From assembly GCF_012530535.1 (NCBI RefSeq), contig NZ_CP051299.1:496001-560000 (forward strand): a DNA stretch of 64,000 bases, given 5' to 3'. Numbering within the stretch: position 1 is the first letter of the stretch; each line of letters starts with the position of its first letter. Position numbers and translations under genes: made by a program. Source of the stretch: Microcella flavibacter (GTDB lineage Bacteria; Actinomycetota; Actinomycetes; Actinomycetales; Microbacteriaceae). Below are positions 46,659-57,080 of this stretch, piece after piece. The notes under the pieces are model-generated. The model ran no database searches, had not been told where the DNA came from, and was given only the letters and a program-made list of their open reading frames with translations.

Positions 46659-47677
46659 CAGGCGAGTTCCAGCATGGCGGTGTTGAGGCCCGAGCCGACG
46701 CCGACGAGCAGTACGCGGTCACCCTCGCGCAGGCTCGACTGCTCCCGCTCGAGCGTGATGGGCACGGATGCCGGACCGATGTTGCCGAGCGTCGGGAACG
46801 TCGTCGGCACCTTCGAGAGGTCGAGGCTCACGGCCTTCACGATCGAGTCGGTGTGGATCGACGAGACCTGGTGCGTGATGTACCGGTTCATCGTCGACCA
46901 GTCCCACTCGCTCGAGGCCTCCTTCCACGCCGAGACGACGAGGTCGAGGCCGCCCTTGAGCAGCGCCTTCGCGTCGGTGAACATGCCGTCGACGCTGCCG
47001 ACGCAGAGCGTGTGGAACTGGGTCGCGGCCCGCGTGACGCCGCCGAGCACGCGGTGGCCGGCGGGATGCTCGTCCGCCCGCCCGAGCACGGCCGCAGCCG
47101 ATCCGGAGCCGAGCGTGAGCGTCGCGAACTCGCGCATGAAGTCGTCGCGGCTGCCCTCGGCGGCGAGGAGCCGCGCGATGGTGTTCACCTGGATCTCGTC
47201 GGCGTCCTCACCGGCGACGACGATCGCGTGCCGGATCTGGCCCGACTGGATCATGGTCGCCGCGAGCGACATGCCGTTGATGAACCCGAGGCAGGCGTTG
47301 GCGACGTCGAAGTTGATGGCCGAGCTCGGTAGGCCGAGCCCGTGGTGCAGGGCGACGGCGACGGAGGGCTCGAGGTTGGTGCGGGTCACCGAGGTGTTGA
47401 TGATCAGCCCGACGTCCCTCGGGTCGACCCCGGCCTCGGCGAGGGCGCGCTTGCCGGCCGAGATCGTCGCGGCGTCGACCGTCTCGCCCTCGGCCCAGTT
47501 GCGCCGCTCGAGCACGCCGGCAACCCGGCGGAGGAGGCCGCGGTGCAGCTTGAGGCGCTTGAGCGACGGCTCGAGCTGCGCCTCGATCTGCTCCGACGTC
47601 GTCACCCGGCTGGGAAGAACGCTCGCGACGGAGAGCAGTGCGACGTTGTCGAAGCGGGCGGTGGCATTGCCGGACAC
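46655..47677 (-). CDS. oleA: OleA: thiolase-fold condensing enzyme for head-to-head olefin synthesis
   Basis: 340 residues, FabH-like. The catalytic Cys129 is in FDVANACLGFINGMSLA; the C-terminal NIGPASVPITLE and VLLVGVGSGLNTAMLEL complete the thiolase fold. OleA condenses two fatty acyl-CoAs into a 2-alkyl-3-ketoacid. FabH-type enzymes are the main alternative, but the oleBC-oleD neighbours settle it. GTG start with a GGAG upstream. It leads the operon; no other regulator is seen. Confidence 0.9.
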   Translation of the reverse strand: MSGNATARFDNVALLSVASVLPSRVTTSEQIEAQLEPSLKRLKLHRGLLRRVAGVLERRNWAEGETVDAATISAGKRALAEAGVDPRDVGLIINTSVTRTNLEPSVAVALHHGLGLPSSAINFDVANACLGFINGMSLAATMIQSGQIRHAIVVAGEDADEIQVNTIARLLAAEGSRDDFMREFATLTLGSGSAAAVLGRADEHPAGHRVLGGVTRAATQFHTLCVGSVDGMFTDAKALLKGGLDLVVSAWKEASSEWDWSTMNRYITHQVSSIHTDSIVKAVSLDLSKVPTTFPTLGNIGPASVPITLEREQSSLREGDRVLLVGVGSGLNTAMLELAW

Positions 47678-47819
47678 GGGTCTCCTCGGGGGATCGGAAA
47701 AAGGCCCCCTAGTTTTCTATCTCACTTCGACTGTGCGCGCGCACCGGGCGGGGCTTGCGGGTTCCCGGTTGCGGCATATGGTCCCGGGCCGGTCGGCCCC
47801 GAGCTGCGCCGGTCGGCCC

Positions 47820-48482
47820 TCAGAAGAGATAGTCGGGGCGCACCTCGGCGTCGTCCCCGAGCGCGGCCTGAAAATCCGCGCGCAGCCTCTCGCCCTCGTC
47901 CCACCACTCCGCCGACGGGGCATCGCCCTCCTGGATGTCCTGCCACGCGTTGTTCCAGGCGAGCAGTCGCTCGACCAGCGGGTCGTCCCGACCCTCATCG
48001 AGCCCGAGGTCGGCGGGTTCGAGCCGGTACCGCTCGGTGACGCTCTGCGACACCAGCAGCCCGTCGCCGTACTCGGGGAACAGCCGGATCACCCGGCGAC
48101 CGTCGGGCAGCACCGGCGCGAGGCCTCGTCGCACTCGCGCCCGGAGGCAGCGATCCTGCATGAGCGCCCGCGCCCGCCACTGCCGCGGGCCGTCGGGCGC
48201 GTCGTGGTAGTCCGTGCCCGAGAGCCAGAGCAGCCCGCGCAGGCCGCGCGCATCATCCTCGACGATCGCGAGCGACCAGAGCTGCGCGTCATCGTCGGCG
48301 CTGGCCGAGGCTGCCTCGAGCGCCTCGTCGATCGAGGCCTCGACGGCGTCGGTGGTCTGCACGGCGAACGACCCGGGGATCGGGTCGGCCTCGGAGGCCG
48401 GCGCCGTGAAGACGTAGATGCGGAACCGGGGGTCGTCGCGCTCCCAGGTCGAGTCGCGCTCGTCGGCCACGATCAGGTCCAT
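47820..48482 (-). CDS. Hypothetical protein, 220 residues
   Basis: Soluble, very acidic protein with no signal or membrane segment, starting MDLIVADERDSTWERDDPRF. Coding statistics (GC-rich third positions) support a real gene. Segments such as LWLSGTDYHDAPDGPRQW and EYGDGLLVSQSVTERY do not point me to a family. It stands alone between oleA and the toxin-antitoxin-like pair. Confidence 0.7.
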   Translation of the reverse strand: MDLIVADERDSTWERDDPRFRIYVFTAPASEADPIPGSFAVQTTDAVEASIDEALEAASASADDDAQLWSLAIVEDDARGLRGLLWLSGTDYHDAPDGPRQWRARALMQDRCLRARVRRGLAPVLPDGRRVIRLFPEYGDGLLVSQSVTERYRLEPADLGLDEGRDDPLVERLLAWNNAWQDIQEGDAPSAEWWDEGERLRADFQAALGDDAEVRPDYLF

Positions 48483-48569
48483 GGCAGCACTGTAGAGCCA
48501 GGGCGGAGAGGCGACGTGGGGGCTTTGCCAGCGCGATCGCCTCTTCAGTCGTGAAAAGCTGTAACCGTG

Positions 48570-48589
48570 TTTACATGTTATTCTGTAAA
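48570..48589 (+). promoter_or_regulatory. Inverted-repeat operator upstream of the wHTH/nucleotidyltransferase pair
   Basis: TTTACA-N8-TGTAAA, perfect 6-bp half-sites, 44 nt upstream of the wHTH start codon in an AT-rich stretch. The position suits autorepression by the first gene product, as in toxin-antitoxin operons; this is inferred. Confidence 0.55.
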
Positions 48590-48632
48590 TGTAGTTTCAG
48601 GGAAAACTGATGGTGCGGGAGGGGACATCGTC

Positions 48633-49241
48633 ATGAAGGGCAATGAGCTCGTGTGGCGCACGCTGGTAGACGGCGCGGTGAGTGGCAATCGCACATGGCG
48701 CAATGTCGGCGATCTCGCATTCGCGGCCGGAGTGCCGGCGAGCACCGCCTACCTCGCCCTGGAAAGACTCGAGAGCAACGGTTCCATCGATCGCTACCGT
48801 GGAGGGGGGCTGGCGGTCGTCAGCGTGGAGAAGGTTCTGACCATGCTGTGCGCCTGGCGGAACTTACAGCGGGACACCATTGTGATGACGACGCGTGCCG
48901 CTATCGAGCCTTTTCTGACCGATGATCAACGGCCGTACGCTCTTGGCGGCCCGGATGCCGCGAACGTTCACCTGAAGGGACGCGCCGTATCCGATTTCCA
49001 TGAGCACATCGTCTACCTGCCCGATTCGCTCACGCTGCCTGAGCTGCCCGAAGGGTCGGAAGTGAGAGTGCTGGCCATGGATAAGCGCGCAATGAAGATG
49101 TGGCAGGGGTATTCAAGCATCGCCCAGACCTACGCGGATCTGTTCGCGTCACCCGGCTGGCAAGCATCGGAGTTCCGGAAAGCCCTCGGCGACGAGTACT
49201 TCAGCGGCAGGGAGTGGGTTGAAAGCGGTGTGCGTAGGTGA
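48633..49241 (+). CDS. wHTH protein, putative antitoxin of an AbiE-like pair
   Basis: 202 residues from the ATG at 48633, chosen because GGGAGGGGAC lies just upstream and the operator palindrome lies before it; an earlier in-frame GTG at 48567 would sit on the operator. The N-terminal 75 residues form a winged helix (WRNVGDLAFAAGVPASTAYLALERL, then YRGGGLAVVSVEKVL). The rest has no motif that I recognise. It overlaps the nucleotidyltransferase gene by GTGA, like AbiEi/AbiEii and related pairs. Codon use is less GC-biased than in the neighbours. Confidence 0.65.
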   Translation: MKGNELVWRTLVDGAVSGNRTWRNVGDLAFAAGVPASTAYLALERLESNGSIDRYRGGGLAVVSVEKVLTMLCAWRNLQRDTIVMTTRAAIEPFLTDDQRPYALGGPDAANVHLKGRAVSDFHEHIVYLPDSLTLPELPEGSEVRVLAMDKRAMKMWQGYSSIAQTYADLFASPGWQASEFRKALGDEYFSGREWVESGVRR

Positions 49242-49930
49242 CCGTCTTCACCACCGATGACGAGGGAAGGCTTCGCGCACTTCTCGACTCGCTCGGATAC
49301 GACCTGGAGCCATCGATCCTGATCGGTGGATGGGCGACGAACGCCCGAGTCGGTGGAGAGATCAGCCATGACATCGACCTGATTATCACCGACCAGAATC
49401 TCAGGCGGACGCTTTCCGAGCGACTCACCGGGTACAGCGAGAACAGTCTGCATAGCGGCTCTCGCAAGGCACGGGGCGACGCGGATGGCGTTCATGTCGA
49501 CGCGTATTTTCCCTACGAATCCAAGCTCGGCACCAGACTCCGGCTGAAAGTGGATGTACTCACCGAGCATGTCGATCCTGACTTCAGGGTCGAGGGCTGG
49601 TTGACGCTCACTCTTGATGCGCATATCGCGACGAAGATCGCCGCGCTCATCGATAGGCATGCCACGGAGAAGGGGAGGAAGGACGCGCGTGAGCTCGTGG
49701 CACTCATCGACCAGGGGGGAAGCGCCTCCAGTGTGATCGCGGTCATCCTGGCGGCCTCCGACGGGCCAGCGGGAGACGTGCCGGCCTACATCCGGCAGTT
49801 GTTCGAGCTCCTGCCGAAGTTGGCTGATCTCGGGAAGAAGGCTCGAGCCCGCTACGCGAATCTCGCCCGGGAATGGGCCGAGGAGGCCGAATTGCAGGTT
49901 CGCGCGCAGTCGGAGCGCTCAGGAATCTGA
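49238..49930 (+). CDS. Nucleotidyltransferase-fold protein, putative toxin of an AbiE-like pair
   Basis: 230 residues. SILIGGWATNARVGGEISHDIDLIITD is a nucleotidyltransferase active site: the GG pair then two aspartates (Asp-Ile-Asp), with a possible third acid in LRLKVDVLTEHVD. The middle GWLTLTLDAHIATKIAALIDR and KGRKDARELVALI match the DUF6036/AbiEii-type lay-out, where K-D-x-x-D is common. AbiEii-like enzymes add nucleotides to RNA and halt growth. Toxic action here is inferred from family and gene pairing. Confidence 0.68.
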   Translation: MTVFTTDDEGRLRALLDSLGYDLEPSILIGGWATNARVGGEISHDIDLIITDQNLRRTLSERLTGYSENSLHSGSRKARGDADGVHVDAYFPYESKLGTRLRLKVDVLTEHVDPDFRVEGWLTLTLDAHIATKIAALIDRHATEKGRKDARELVALIDQGGSASSVIAVILAASDGPAGDVPAYIRQLFELLPKLADLGKKARARYANLAREWAEEAELQVRAQSERSGI

Positions 49931-49941
49931 GTAGCGGCTCC

Positions 49942-51330
49942 TCAGCGCCCGGCGAGCGGCAGCAGCGAGCGCCCGTCCGCGGCGGCGACTGCCTCGGCCG
50001 GAATCCCGGCCGCGGGCTCGACCGCGCAGCAGCCGCCCGAGGTCGAGGCCGAGCCGATGTCGGTCGAGCAGACGCCCGTCTCGGGCAGTACGAGCTCGAC
50101 GTGGCGCGCCGCGGCGGCATCCCCCGCCAGCTCGTCGGCGATGGAGCGCACCTGCTCGTAGCCGGTGAGCAGCAGGAAGGTGGGAGCGCGGCCGTACGAC
50201 TTCATGCCCGCGATGTAGAAGTCCTGCTCGGGGTGCGCGAGCTCGGCGACGCCATGCGGGTAGACGGTGCCGCACGAGTGCAGGTTGGGGTCGATGAGCG
50301 GCGCGAGCGCGCGCGGCGCCTCGACGATCTCGTCGAGGTCGAGCCGCAGCTCGCGCAGCATGCCGAGCTCGGGCCGGAACCCGGTGGCGACGACGACCTC
50401 GTCGGCGTCGAGTCGTGCGCGCTCGCGGCGCTGCACACCCGACACCTCGACGGCGCCGTCGGCGGCGCGGGCGAGCCGATCGATCTCGAAGCGGTCGACG
50501 AGGGTGATGGCTCCGCTGCGCACGAGCTCGTGCACGCGCGAGCCGAGCTGTCCGCGCTCGGCGAGCTCGTCGTCGGCCGCGCCCGAGACGCGGGTCGGCC
50601 TGCTGCCGCGGATCGCCCACGTCACCGAACCGGCGCCGGTCTCGCGGGCGAGGGTCGCGAGCGCGATCAGGGTGCTCGCCGCCGAGTGTCCGGCGCCGAC
50701 GACGAGGGTGCGGCGGCCGGCGAAGCGGGCCCGATCGGCGCCGAGCACGTCGGGCAGGGCGCCGTGCAGGTTCTCGGCGACCGTCTCGATGCCGAGCGGG
50801 TCGAGCCCGTTCGAGCCGAGCGGGTTCGGCGTGCCCCAGGTGCCCGAGGCGTCGATGACGGCGCGGGCGCGCCGCTCCTCGACGCCGGTCTCGGTCTGCA
50901 CGCGCAGCACGAACGGCGTGCGGTCGCGGCGGGCGGTGCGGGTGCGGTCCGCGCGCTCCCGCGTGACGGCGATGACCGCTGAGCGGTAGTGGATGCTCGG
51001 CGCCAGCTCGGCGGTGGCGGCGAGCGGCGCGAGGTAAGCGTCGACGAGCTCGCGGCCCGTGGGCAGACGGGCGGCGGCCGGAGCATCCCACCCCGCCCGA
51101 TCGAGCAATCGAGCCGCCGCGGGGTCGACGAGGTGCTCCCAGCTCGAGAACAGGCGCGCGTGGGCCCACTGCTGCACCGCCGCGCCGGCGGAGTCGCCCG
51201 CCTCGAGCACGATCGCCTCGATGCCGCGCTCGTGCAGCTGCGCGGCCGCCGCGAGACCGATCGGCCCGGCGCCGATGATCGCGACCGGCAGCTCGGCGAG
51301 GGCGGCGGGCAGGGGATCGGTGCGGGTCAT
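49942..51330 (-). CDS. FAD-dependent monooxygenase-like flavoprotein linked to ArsR
   Basis: 462 residues. FAD motif VAIIGAGPIGLAAAAQLHERG, NADPH Rossmann motif RTLVVGAGHSAASTLIAL and DEVVVATGFRPE place it with flavin-containing monooxygenases. The C-terminus is unusual: GVCSTDIG then GGCCAVEP, a cysteine cluster that could bind a soft metal(loid) such as As(III). It is divergent from an arsR-type gene over a short region with an operator. Similar flavoproteins (ArsO type) occur in ars loci; the substrate is unproven. Confidence 0.78.
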   Translation of the reverse strand: MTRTDPLPAALAELPVAIIGAGPIGLAAAAQLHERGIEAIVLEAGDSAGAAVQQWAHARLFSSWEHLVDPAAARLLDRAGWDAPAAARLPTGRELVDAYLAPLAATAELAPSIHYRSAVIAVTRERADRTRTARRDRTPFVLRVQTETGVEERRARAVIDASGTWGTPNPLGSNGLDPLGIETVAENLHGALPDVLGADRARFAGRRTLVVGAGHSAASTLIALATLARETGAGSVTWAIRGSRPTRVSGAADDELAERGQLGSRVHELVRSGAITLVDRFEIDRLARAADGAVEVSGVQRRERARLDADEVVVATGFRPELGMLRELRLDLDEIVEAPRALAPLIDPNLHSCGTVYPHGVAELAHPEQDFYIAGMKSYGRAPTFLLLTGYEQVRSIADELAGDAAAARHVELVLPETGVCSTDIGSASTSGGCCAVEPAAGIPAEAVAAADGRSLLPLAGR

Positions 51331-51388
51331 GGGGTTCTCCGGGGTCGCAGGGGCATCGATGAAGGTCGATGGGCCGAGTCTGCTCCTG

Positions 51389-51410
51389 CATATCGACGCT
51401 TGTCAATATG
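51389..51410 (+). promoter_or_regulatory. ArsR-type operator between flavoprotein and arsR genes
   Basis: CATATCGAC-GCTT-GTCAATATG: 9-nt half-sites complementary except for one position. It is an AT-rich dyad in a GC-rich divergent promoter region, 17 nt upstream of the arsR start, the usual place for an ArsR-family binding site. Confidence 0.7.
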
Positions 51411-51427
51411 CGGGGTACAGTGGGCGC

Positions 51428-51742
51428 ATGAGCACCGCCGCGCCGCCGCTTGACGCCGAGTCCGCGCAGTCGCTGGCCCGCACGCTCAAGGCCGTGGCCG
51501 ACCCCTCCCGGCTGCGGCTGCTGTCGATCGTCGCCGCGAGCACAGACGGCGCCGTGTGCGTCTGCGACCTCACCGACCCGGTCGGGCTCAGCCAGCCGAC
51601 CGTCTCGCACCACCTGCGCGTGCTCGTCGAGGCGGGGCTGCTCGCGCGCGAGAAGCGCGGCAGCTGGGCGTACTTCTCGCTCGTCCCCGGGGCGGTCGGC
51701 GCGCTCACCGGCGCGCTCGGCGAGGTCGCCGCGGCACGCTAA
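51428..51742 (+). CDS. ArsR-family transcriptional repressor
   Basis: 104 residues. Winged HTH: LARTLKAVADPSRLRLLSIV, then VGLSQPTVSHHLRVLVEAGLL. The metal site motif Cys-Val-Cys-Asp-Leu is present in GAVCVCDLTDPV at the start of the DNA-recognition region, as in As(III)/Sb(III) sensors. It should repress itself and the divergent flavoprotein gene through the dyad at 51389 and release on metalloid binding. ATG at 51428. Confidence 0.92.
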   Translation: MSTAAPPLDAESAQSLARTLKAVADPSRLRLLSIVAASTDGAVCVCDLTDPVGLSQPTVSHHLRVLVEAGLLAREKRGSWAYFSLVPGAVGALTGALGEVAAAR

Positions 51743-51761
51743 TCGCGCATCGCGCCGGGGC

Positions 51762-52103
51762 CTACGCGTCCGGGTCGTCCTGGAACGCCCGCAGCTCCTG
51801 ATCGCAGCGGCACGCCGCGGCGATGCGCGCGGCCCAGGCCACGGCCTCCTCGCGCGTCGGCACGTCGATGATCGTGTAGCCGCCCTCGAGACGCGCCGTC
51901 TGCGGGTAGGTGCCGGGCGTCTCGACGCCGTCGGCCGAGACCCGCACGGGCGGCACGCTCTCGTCGACGCCGCCGGCCGTGAGGTACACGCCGGCCGCCT
52001 TCATGTCGTGCACGACCTGGTGCGACTCGCGCACCACATCCTCGAACTCGTGCTCCTCGAAACGCATCTCCCCGCTCGGGAACGAGATCATCCAGTGCGT
52101 CAT
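51762..52103 (-). CDS. YCII-related domain protein
   Basis: 113 residues from the ATG at 52101-52103. MTHWMISFPSGEMRFEEHEF starts the ferredoxin-like fold, and GVYLTAGGVDESVPPVRV plus GGYTIIDVPTREEAVAWAARI match YCII/DGPF-type proteins, where a His and an Asp are usually conserved. Often found with ECF sigma factors, but none is nearby. Function unknown. Confidence 0.82.
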   Translation of the reverse strand: MTHWMISFPSGEMRFEEHEFEDVVRESHQVVHDMKAAGVYLTAGGVDESVPPVRVSADGVETPGTYPQTARLEGGYTIIDVPTREEAVAWAARIAAACRCDQELRAFQDDPDA

Positions 52104-52199
52104 CGTCGACTCCTCCTCGTCGGTCGCCCGCATCGGGCACCTGAATGCCAGCCTGGCCCTCGCCGACGTCGAGCGGAACCCCTCCGGCAGGATGGGGCC

Positions 52200-52562
52200 A
52201 TGAGCGATGCCAGCGGGCGGTCCGAGCGGGGCGACGCCCTCGCGCGCCGTCGCGCCGAGGCCGCTGCTCGCGTCGAGCGCCTGCGCGCCGAGCTCGGTGC
52301 CGTCCGCACCGCGCGCGGCGAGAACTCCGACGACGACGAGCACGACCCCGAGGGCGCCACGATGTCGCAGCTCTGGTCGCAGTCGTCGGGTCTGCTCGAC
52401 GCGGCTGTGCGCGAGCTCGACGAGCTCGACGCGGCCCTCGCGCGAGTGGCGAGCGGCGACTACGGCGTCTGCCGCCGCTGCGGGCGCGCGATCGATCCGG
52501 CGCGACTGGATGCCCGACCCGCGGCCGCGCTCTGCATCGACTGCGCCCGGCTCGCCGGCTGA
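52200..52562 (+). CDS. TraR/DksA C4-type zinc finger protein
   Basis: 120 residues. Long N-terminal helix (ALARRRAEAAARVERLRAEL) and a coiled second part, then the C4 zinc finger YGVCRRCGRAIDPARL ... AALCIDCARLAG, with Cys-x-x-Cys on each side. DksA-like proteins enter the RNA polymerase secondary channel; actinobacterial versions are less well understood. Its last 39 bp (from 52524) are duplicated at 54595. It lies just before a Gre-type factor, another secondary-channel protein. Confidence 0.9.
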   Translation: MSDASGRSERGDALARRRAEAAARVERLRAELGAVRTARGENSDDDEHDPEGATMSQLWSQSSGLLDAAVRELDELDAALARVASGDYGVCRRCGRAIDPARLDARPAAALCIDCARLAG

Positions 52563-52564
52563 GC
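52524..52564. repeat. 41-bp direct repeat, left copy (3' end of the dksA-like gene)
   Basis: Starts GCCGCGCTCTGCATCGACTG and ends at the stop codon plus GC. The identical 41 bp recur at 54595-54635. With one mismatch the match extends six more bases to the left. Confidence 0.92.
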
Positions 52565-52590
52565 CGGCCCGAGCCGGGCAGCAGAGCCGC

Positions 52591-53013
52591 TCAGGACGGG
52601 ATGTACGGCGTGGCCGAGATGACCGAGCCGCGGACGGTGGCGCCGACCGGGCTGACGTAGCTGAACGCTTCGCCGGGGTAGCTGCCGATGATGGCCGTGC
52701 CGAGCGGGGAGGTGGGCGAGTAGACCTCGATGTCGAGGTCTACGGCCGCGATCTCCCGCTGGGCGAGGAGGAAGACGGTCTCCTCCTCGTCGCCGTCGAG
52801 CCGGATGCTCACGACCATGCCGGGCTCCACCAGGCCGTCGTCCGGCTTCGACGAGACCTCGGAGCGGCGCAGCAGATCCTTCAGCTCGTGCACGCGCCGC
52901 TCGACGGTCGGCATCGTCGGCGCACCGGGTCGCGTGATCGCGTCGAGCTCCTCCTGCAGGCGTGCGCGCGCCGCCGGGGTGAGCCAGAGGATGTCGGAAG
53001 ATGCGGTGGTCAT
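52591..53013 (-). CDS. GreA/GreB-family protein
   Basis: 140 residues. The N-terminal part is a shortened coiled coil (LTPAARARLQEELDAI, then TVERRVHELKDLLRRSEV) and the C-terminal FKBP-like domain runs from VEPGMVVSIRLDGDEEE to TPLGTAIIG-like text. The coiled-coil tip lacks the clear acidic Asp-Glu pair of true GreA, and the usual length is about 160, so it may be an anti-cleavage or Rnk-like variant. It binds RNA polymerase by family. Confidence 0.8.
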   Translation of the reverse strand: MTTASSDILWLTPAARARLQEELDAITRPGAPTMPTVERRVHELKDLLRRSEVSSKPDDGLVEPGMVVSIRLDGDEEETVFLLAQREIAAVDLDIEVYSPTSPLGTAIIGSYPGEAFSYVSPVGATVRGSVISATPYIPS

Positions 53014-53150
53014 GGGGGCGTCCTGAGGGGTGCGGGCCGGGCACGGGCCGGGCGGAGAGGGTAAACCTCCAGATTAGCCCACTCCCGCACGGATCGCACT
53101 CCCGCACGGGGCCGGAGCCCGTGCGCCGCTCCGGGGCCCCGACGCGCTAG

Positions 53151-55508
<2,358 letters not shown>

Positions 55509-55608
55509 GGGCTCACCCTAGGCGGGCTCCGTGGTGCGCGCCTGGCCCTGCCGTGCCCTGGTTGACCGAGGCCTGGTGCGGCGGCCGGTCGCCGACGAGT
55601 CTCGACCC

Positions 55609-56391
55609 ATGACCTCCACGACCGCCGACCGTCCCCTCCGCCTCGCCGACCGCACCGCCCTCGTCACCGGGGCCACGAGCGGCATCGGCGCATCCATCGC
55701 CCGTGCGCTCGCCGCGGAAGGCGCCATCGTCGGTGTCGCCGGGCGGGATGCTCAGCGCGGCTCGCTCGTCGTCGAGGGCATCATCGCCGAGGGCGGCCGC
55801 GCCCACTTCGTCCCGATCGACCTCGCGGCGAGCCCGACCGAACTGCGCGCCGTCGCCGCATCGGCGTACGCGGCGCTCGGCGGCCGCATCGACATCCTCG
55901 TCAACAACGCCGGCATCTACCCCGCCCCGACGACGCCCGAGCTCGCCGACGACGACCTCGACGCCATGCTCGCCGTCAACGTGCGCGCCCCGCACGTGCT
56001 CGTCGCCGCCCTCGCCCCGGCCATGGCCGAGCGCGGCTCAGGCGCGATCATCATGATCGGCTCGTGGATGGCGCGGGTCGGCAACCCCTTCGCCGCCCTT
56101 TACTCGGCGACGAAGGCGGCCGACGAGCAGCTCACCCGCTCGTGGGCGGCCGAGTTCGGGCCGCGCGGCGTGCGCGTCAACGCCGTCGCGCCCGGCGTCA
56201 CGCGCACGCCCGGCAACGCCTCGGCCGGCGAGGTGCTCGACGCCATGACCGCCGGAACCCCCGCGGGCCGCCCGGTGCGCCCGGTCGACATCGCGAACGC
56301 CGTGGTCTTCCTCGCCTCCGACGATGCGGCGATGGTGCACGGCGTCGTGCTCGACGTCGACGGCGGCATCAGCTCGACCCGCGCGGCATGA
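55609..56391 (+). CDS. Short-chain dehydrogenase/reductase
   Basis: 260 residues from the ATG at 55609; an in-frame start at 55531 would add 26 residues without SDR character. Classical SDR: TALVTGATSGIGASIARAL (cofactor), LVNNAGIY, catalytic Ser in IIMIGSWM, and Tyr-Ser-Ala-Thr-Lys in AALYSATKAADEQL. It ends with the glycine-rich VDGGISSTRAA. Probably regulated by the divergent MmyB-like protein. Substrate unknown. Its stop overlaps the next start (ATGA). Confidence 0.92.
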   Translation: MTSTTADRPLRLADRTALVTGATSGIGASIARALAAEGAIVGVAGRDAQRGSLVVEGIIAEGGRAHFVPIDLAASPTELRAVAASAYAALGGRIDILVNNAGIYPAPTTPELADDDLDAMLAVNVRAPHVLVAALAPAMAERGSGAIIMIGSWMARVGNPFAALYSATKAADEQLTRSWAAEFGPRGVRVNAVAPGVTRTPGNASAGEVLDAMTAGTPAGRPVRPVDIANAVVFLASDDAAMVHGVVLDVDGGISSTRAA

Positions 56392-57062
56392 ACGTGCGTC
56401 CCGATCGCGTCGTCACCCCGTTCGGCGAGCGCACGACGGCCGCCGAGGTGCTCACCGGCGTCGACCTCACCGGGCGTTCGATGCTCGTGACCGGCGGCTC
56501 GTCGGGAATCGGCCTGGCGACCGCGCAGGCGCTCGCCGCGGCGGGCGCGCGCGTGACGATCACGAGCCGATCGCACGACGACGGGATGCTCGCCGTGGCC
56601 TCGATCGAGCGCGCGACCGGCTCGGCCGTCGCCGTGTTGCTGCTCGATCTCGCCGACTCCGGCTCGATCGCACGCCTCGTCGCCGAGTCGGAGGGCCCGC
56701 TCGACGCCCTCTTGCTCAACGCCGGCGTCATGGCTCCGCCCCTCGCCCGCACCCCCGAGGGCTGGGAATCCCAGTTCGCCATCAACCACCTCGGGCACTT
56801 CCGGCTCGCCCTCGGCCTGTGGGCGGCGCTCGCCGCGGCCGCGGTCGAACGGGGCGAGGCGCGCATCGTCAGCCTCAGCTCGAGCGGACACGGCGCCTCG
56901 CCGGTGCTCTTCGACGATCCGCACTTCGAGCGCCGACCGTATGACGCGGGTGTCGCTTACGGCCAGTCGAAGACCGCGAATGCGCTCTTCGCGGTCGAGG
57001 CCGACCGCCGCTGGCGCGAGCACGGCGTCCGCGCGAACGCGGTCAAGCGGAGCCCCGCATAG
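56388..57062 (+). pseudogene. Second SDR (retinol-dehydrogenase-like), 3' end lost at IS110
   Basis: 224 residues. MLVTGGSSGIGLATAQALAA, LLLNAGVMAPPL, and the catalytic Tyr-Gly-Gln-Ser-Lys in VAYGQSKTANALFA are present, but the protein ends at RANAVKRSPA where relatives continue for about 80 residues (RANAV-MPGG...). The last codons and TAG are at the IS110 junction. The missing 3' part is not found on the far side of the IS block, so it was deleted. Possibly inactive. Confidence 0.85.
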
Positions 57063-57080
57063 TGGATGCTCCTATTGCTG

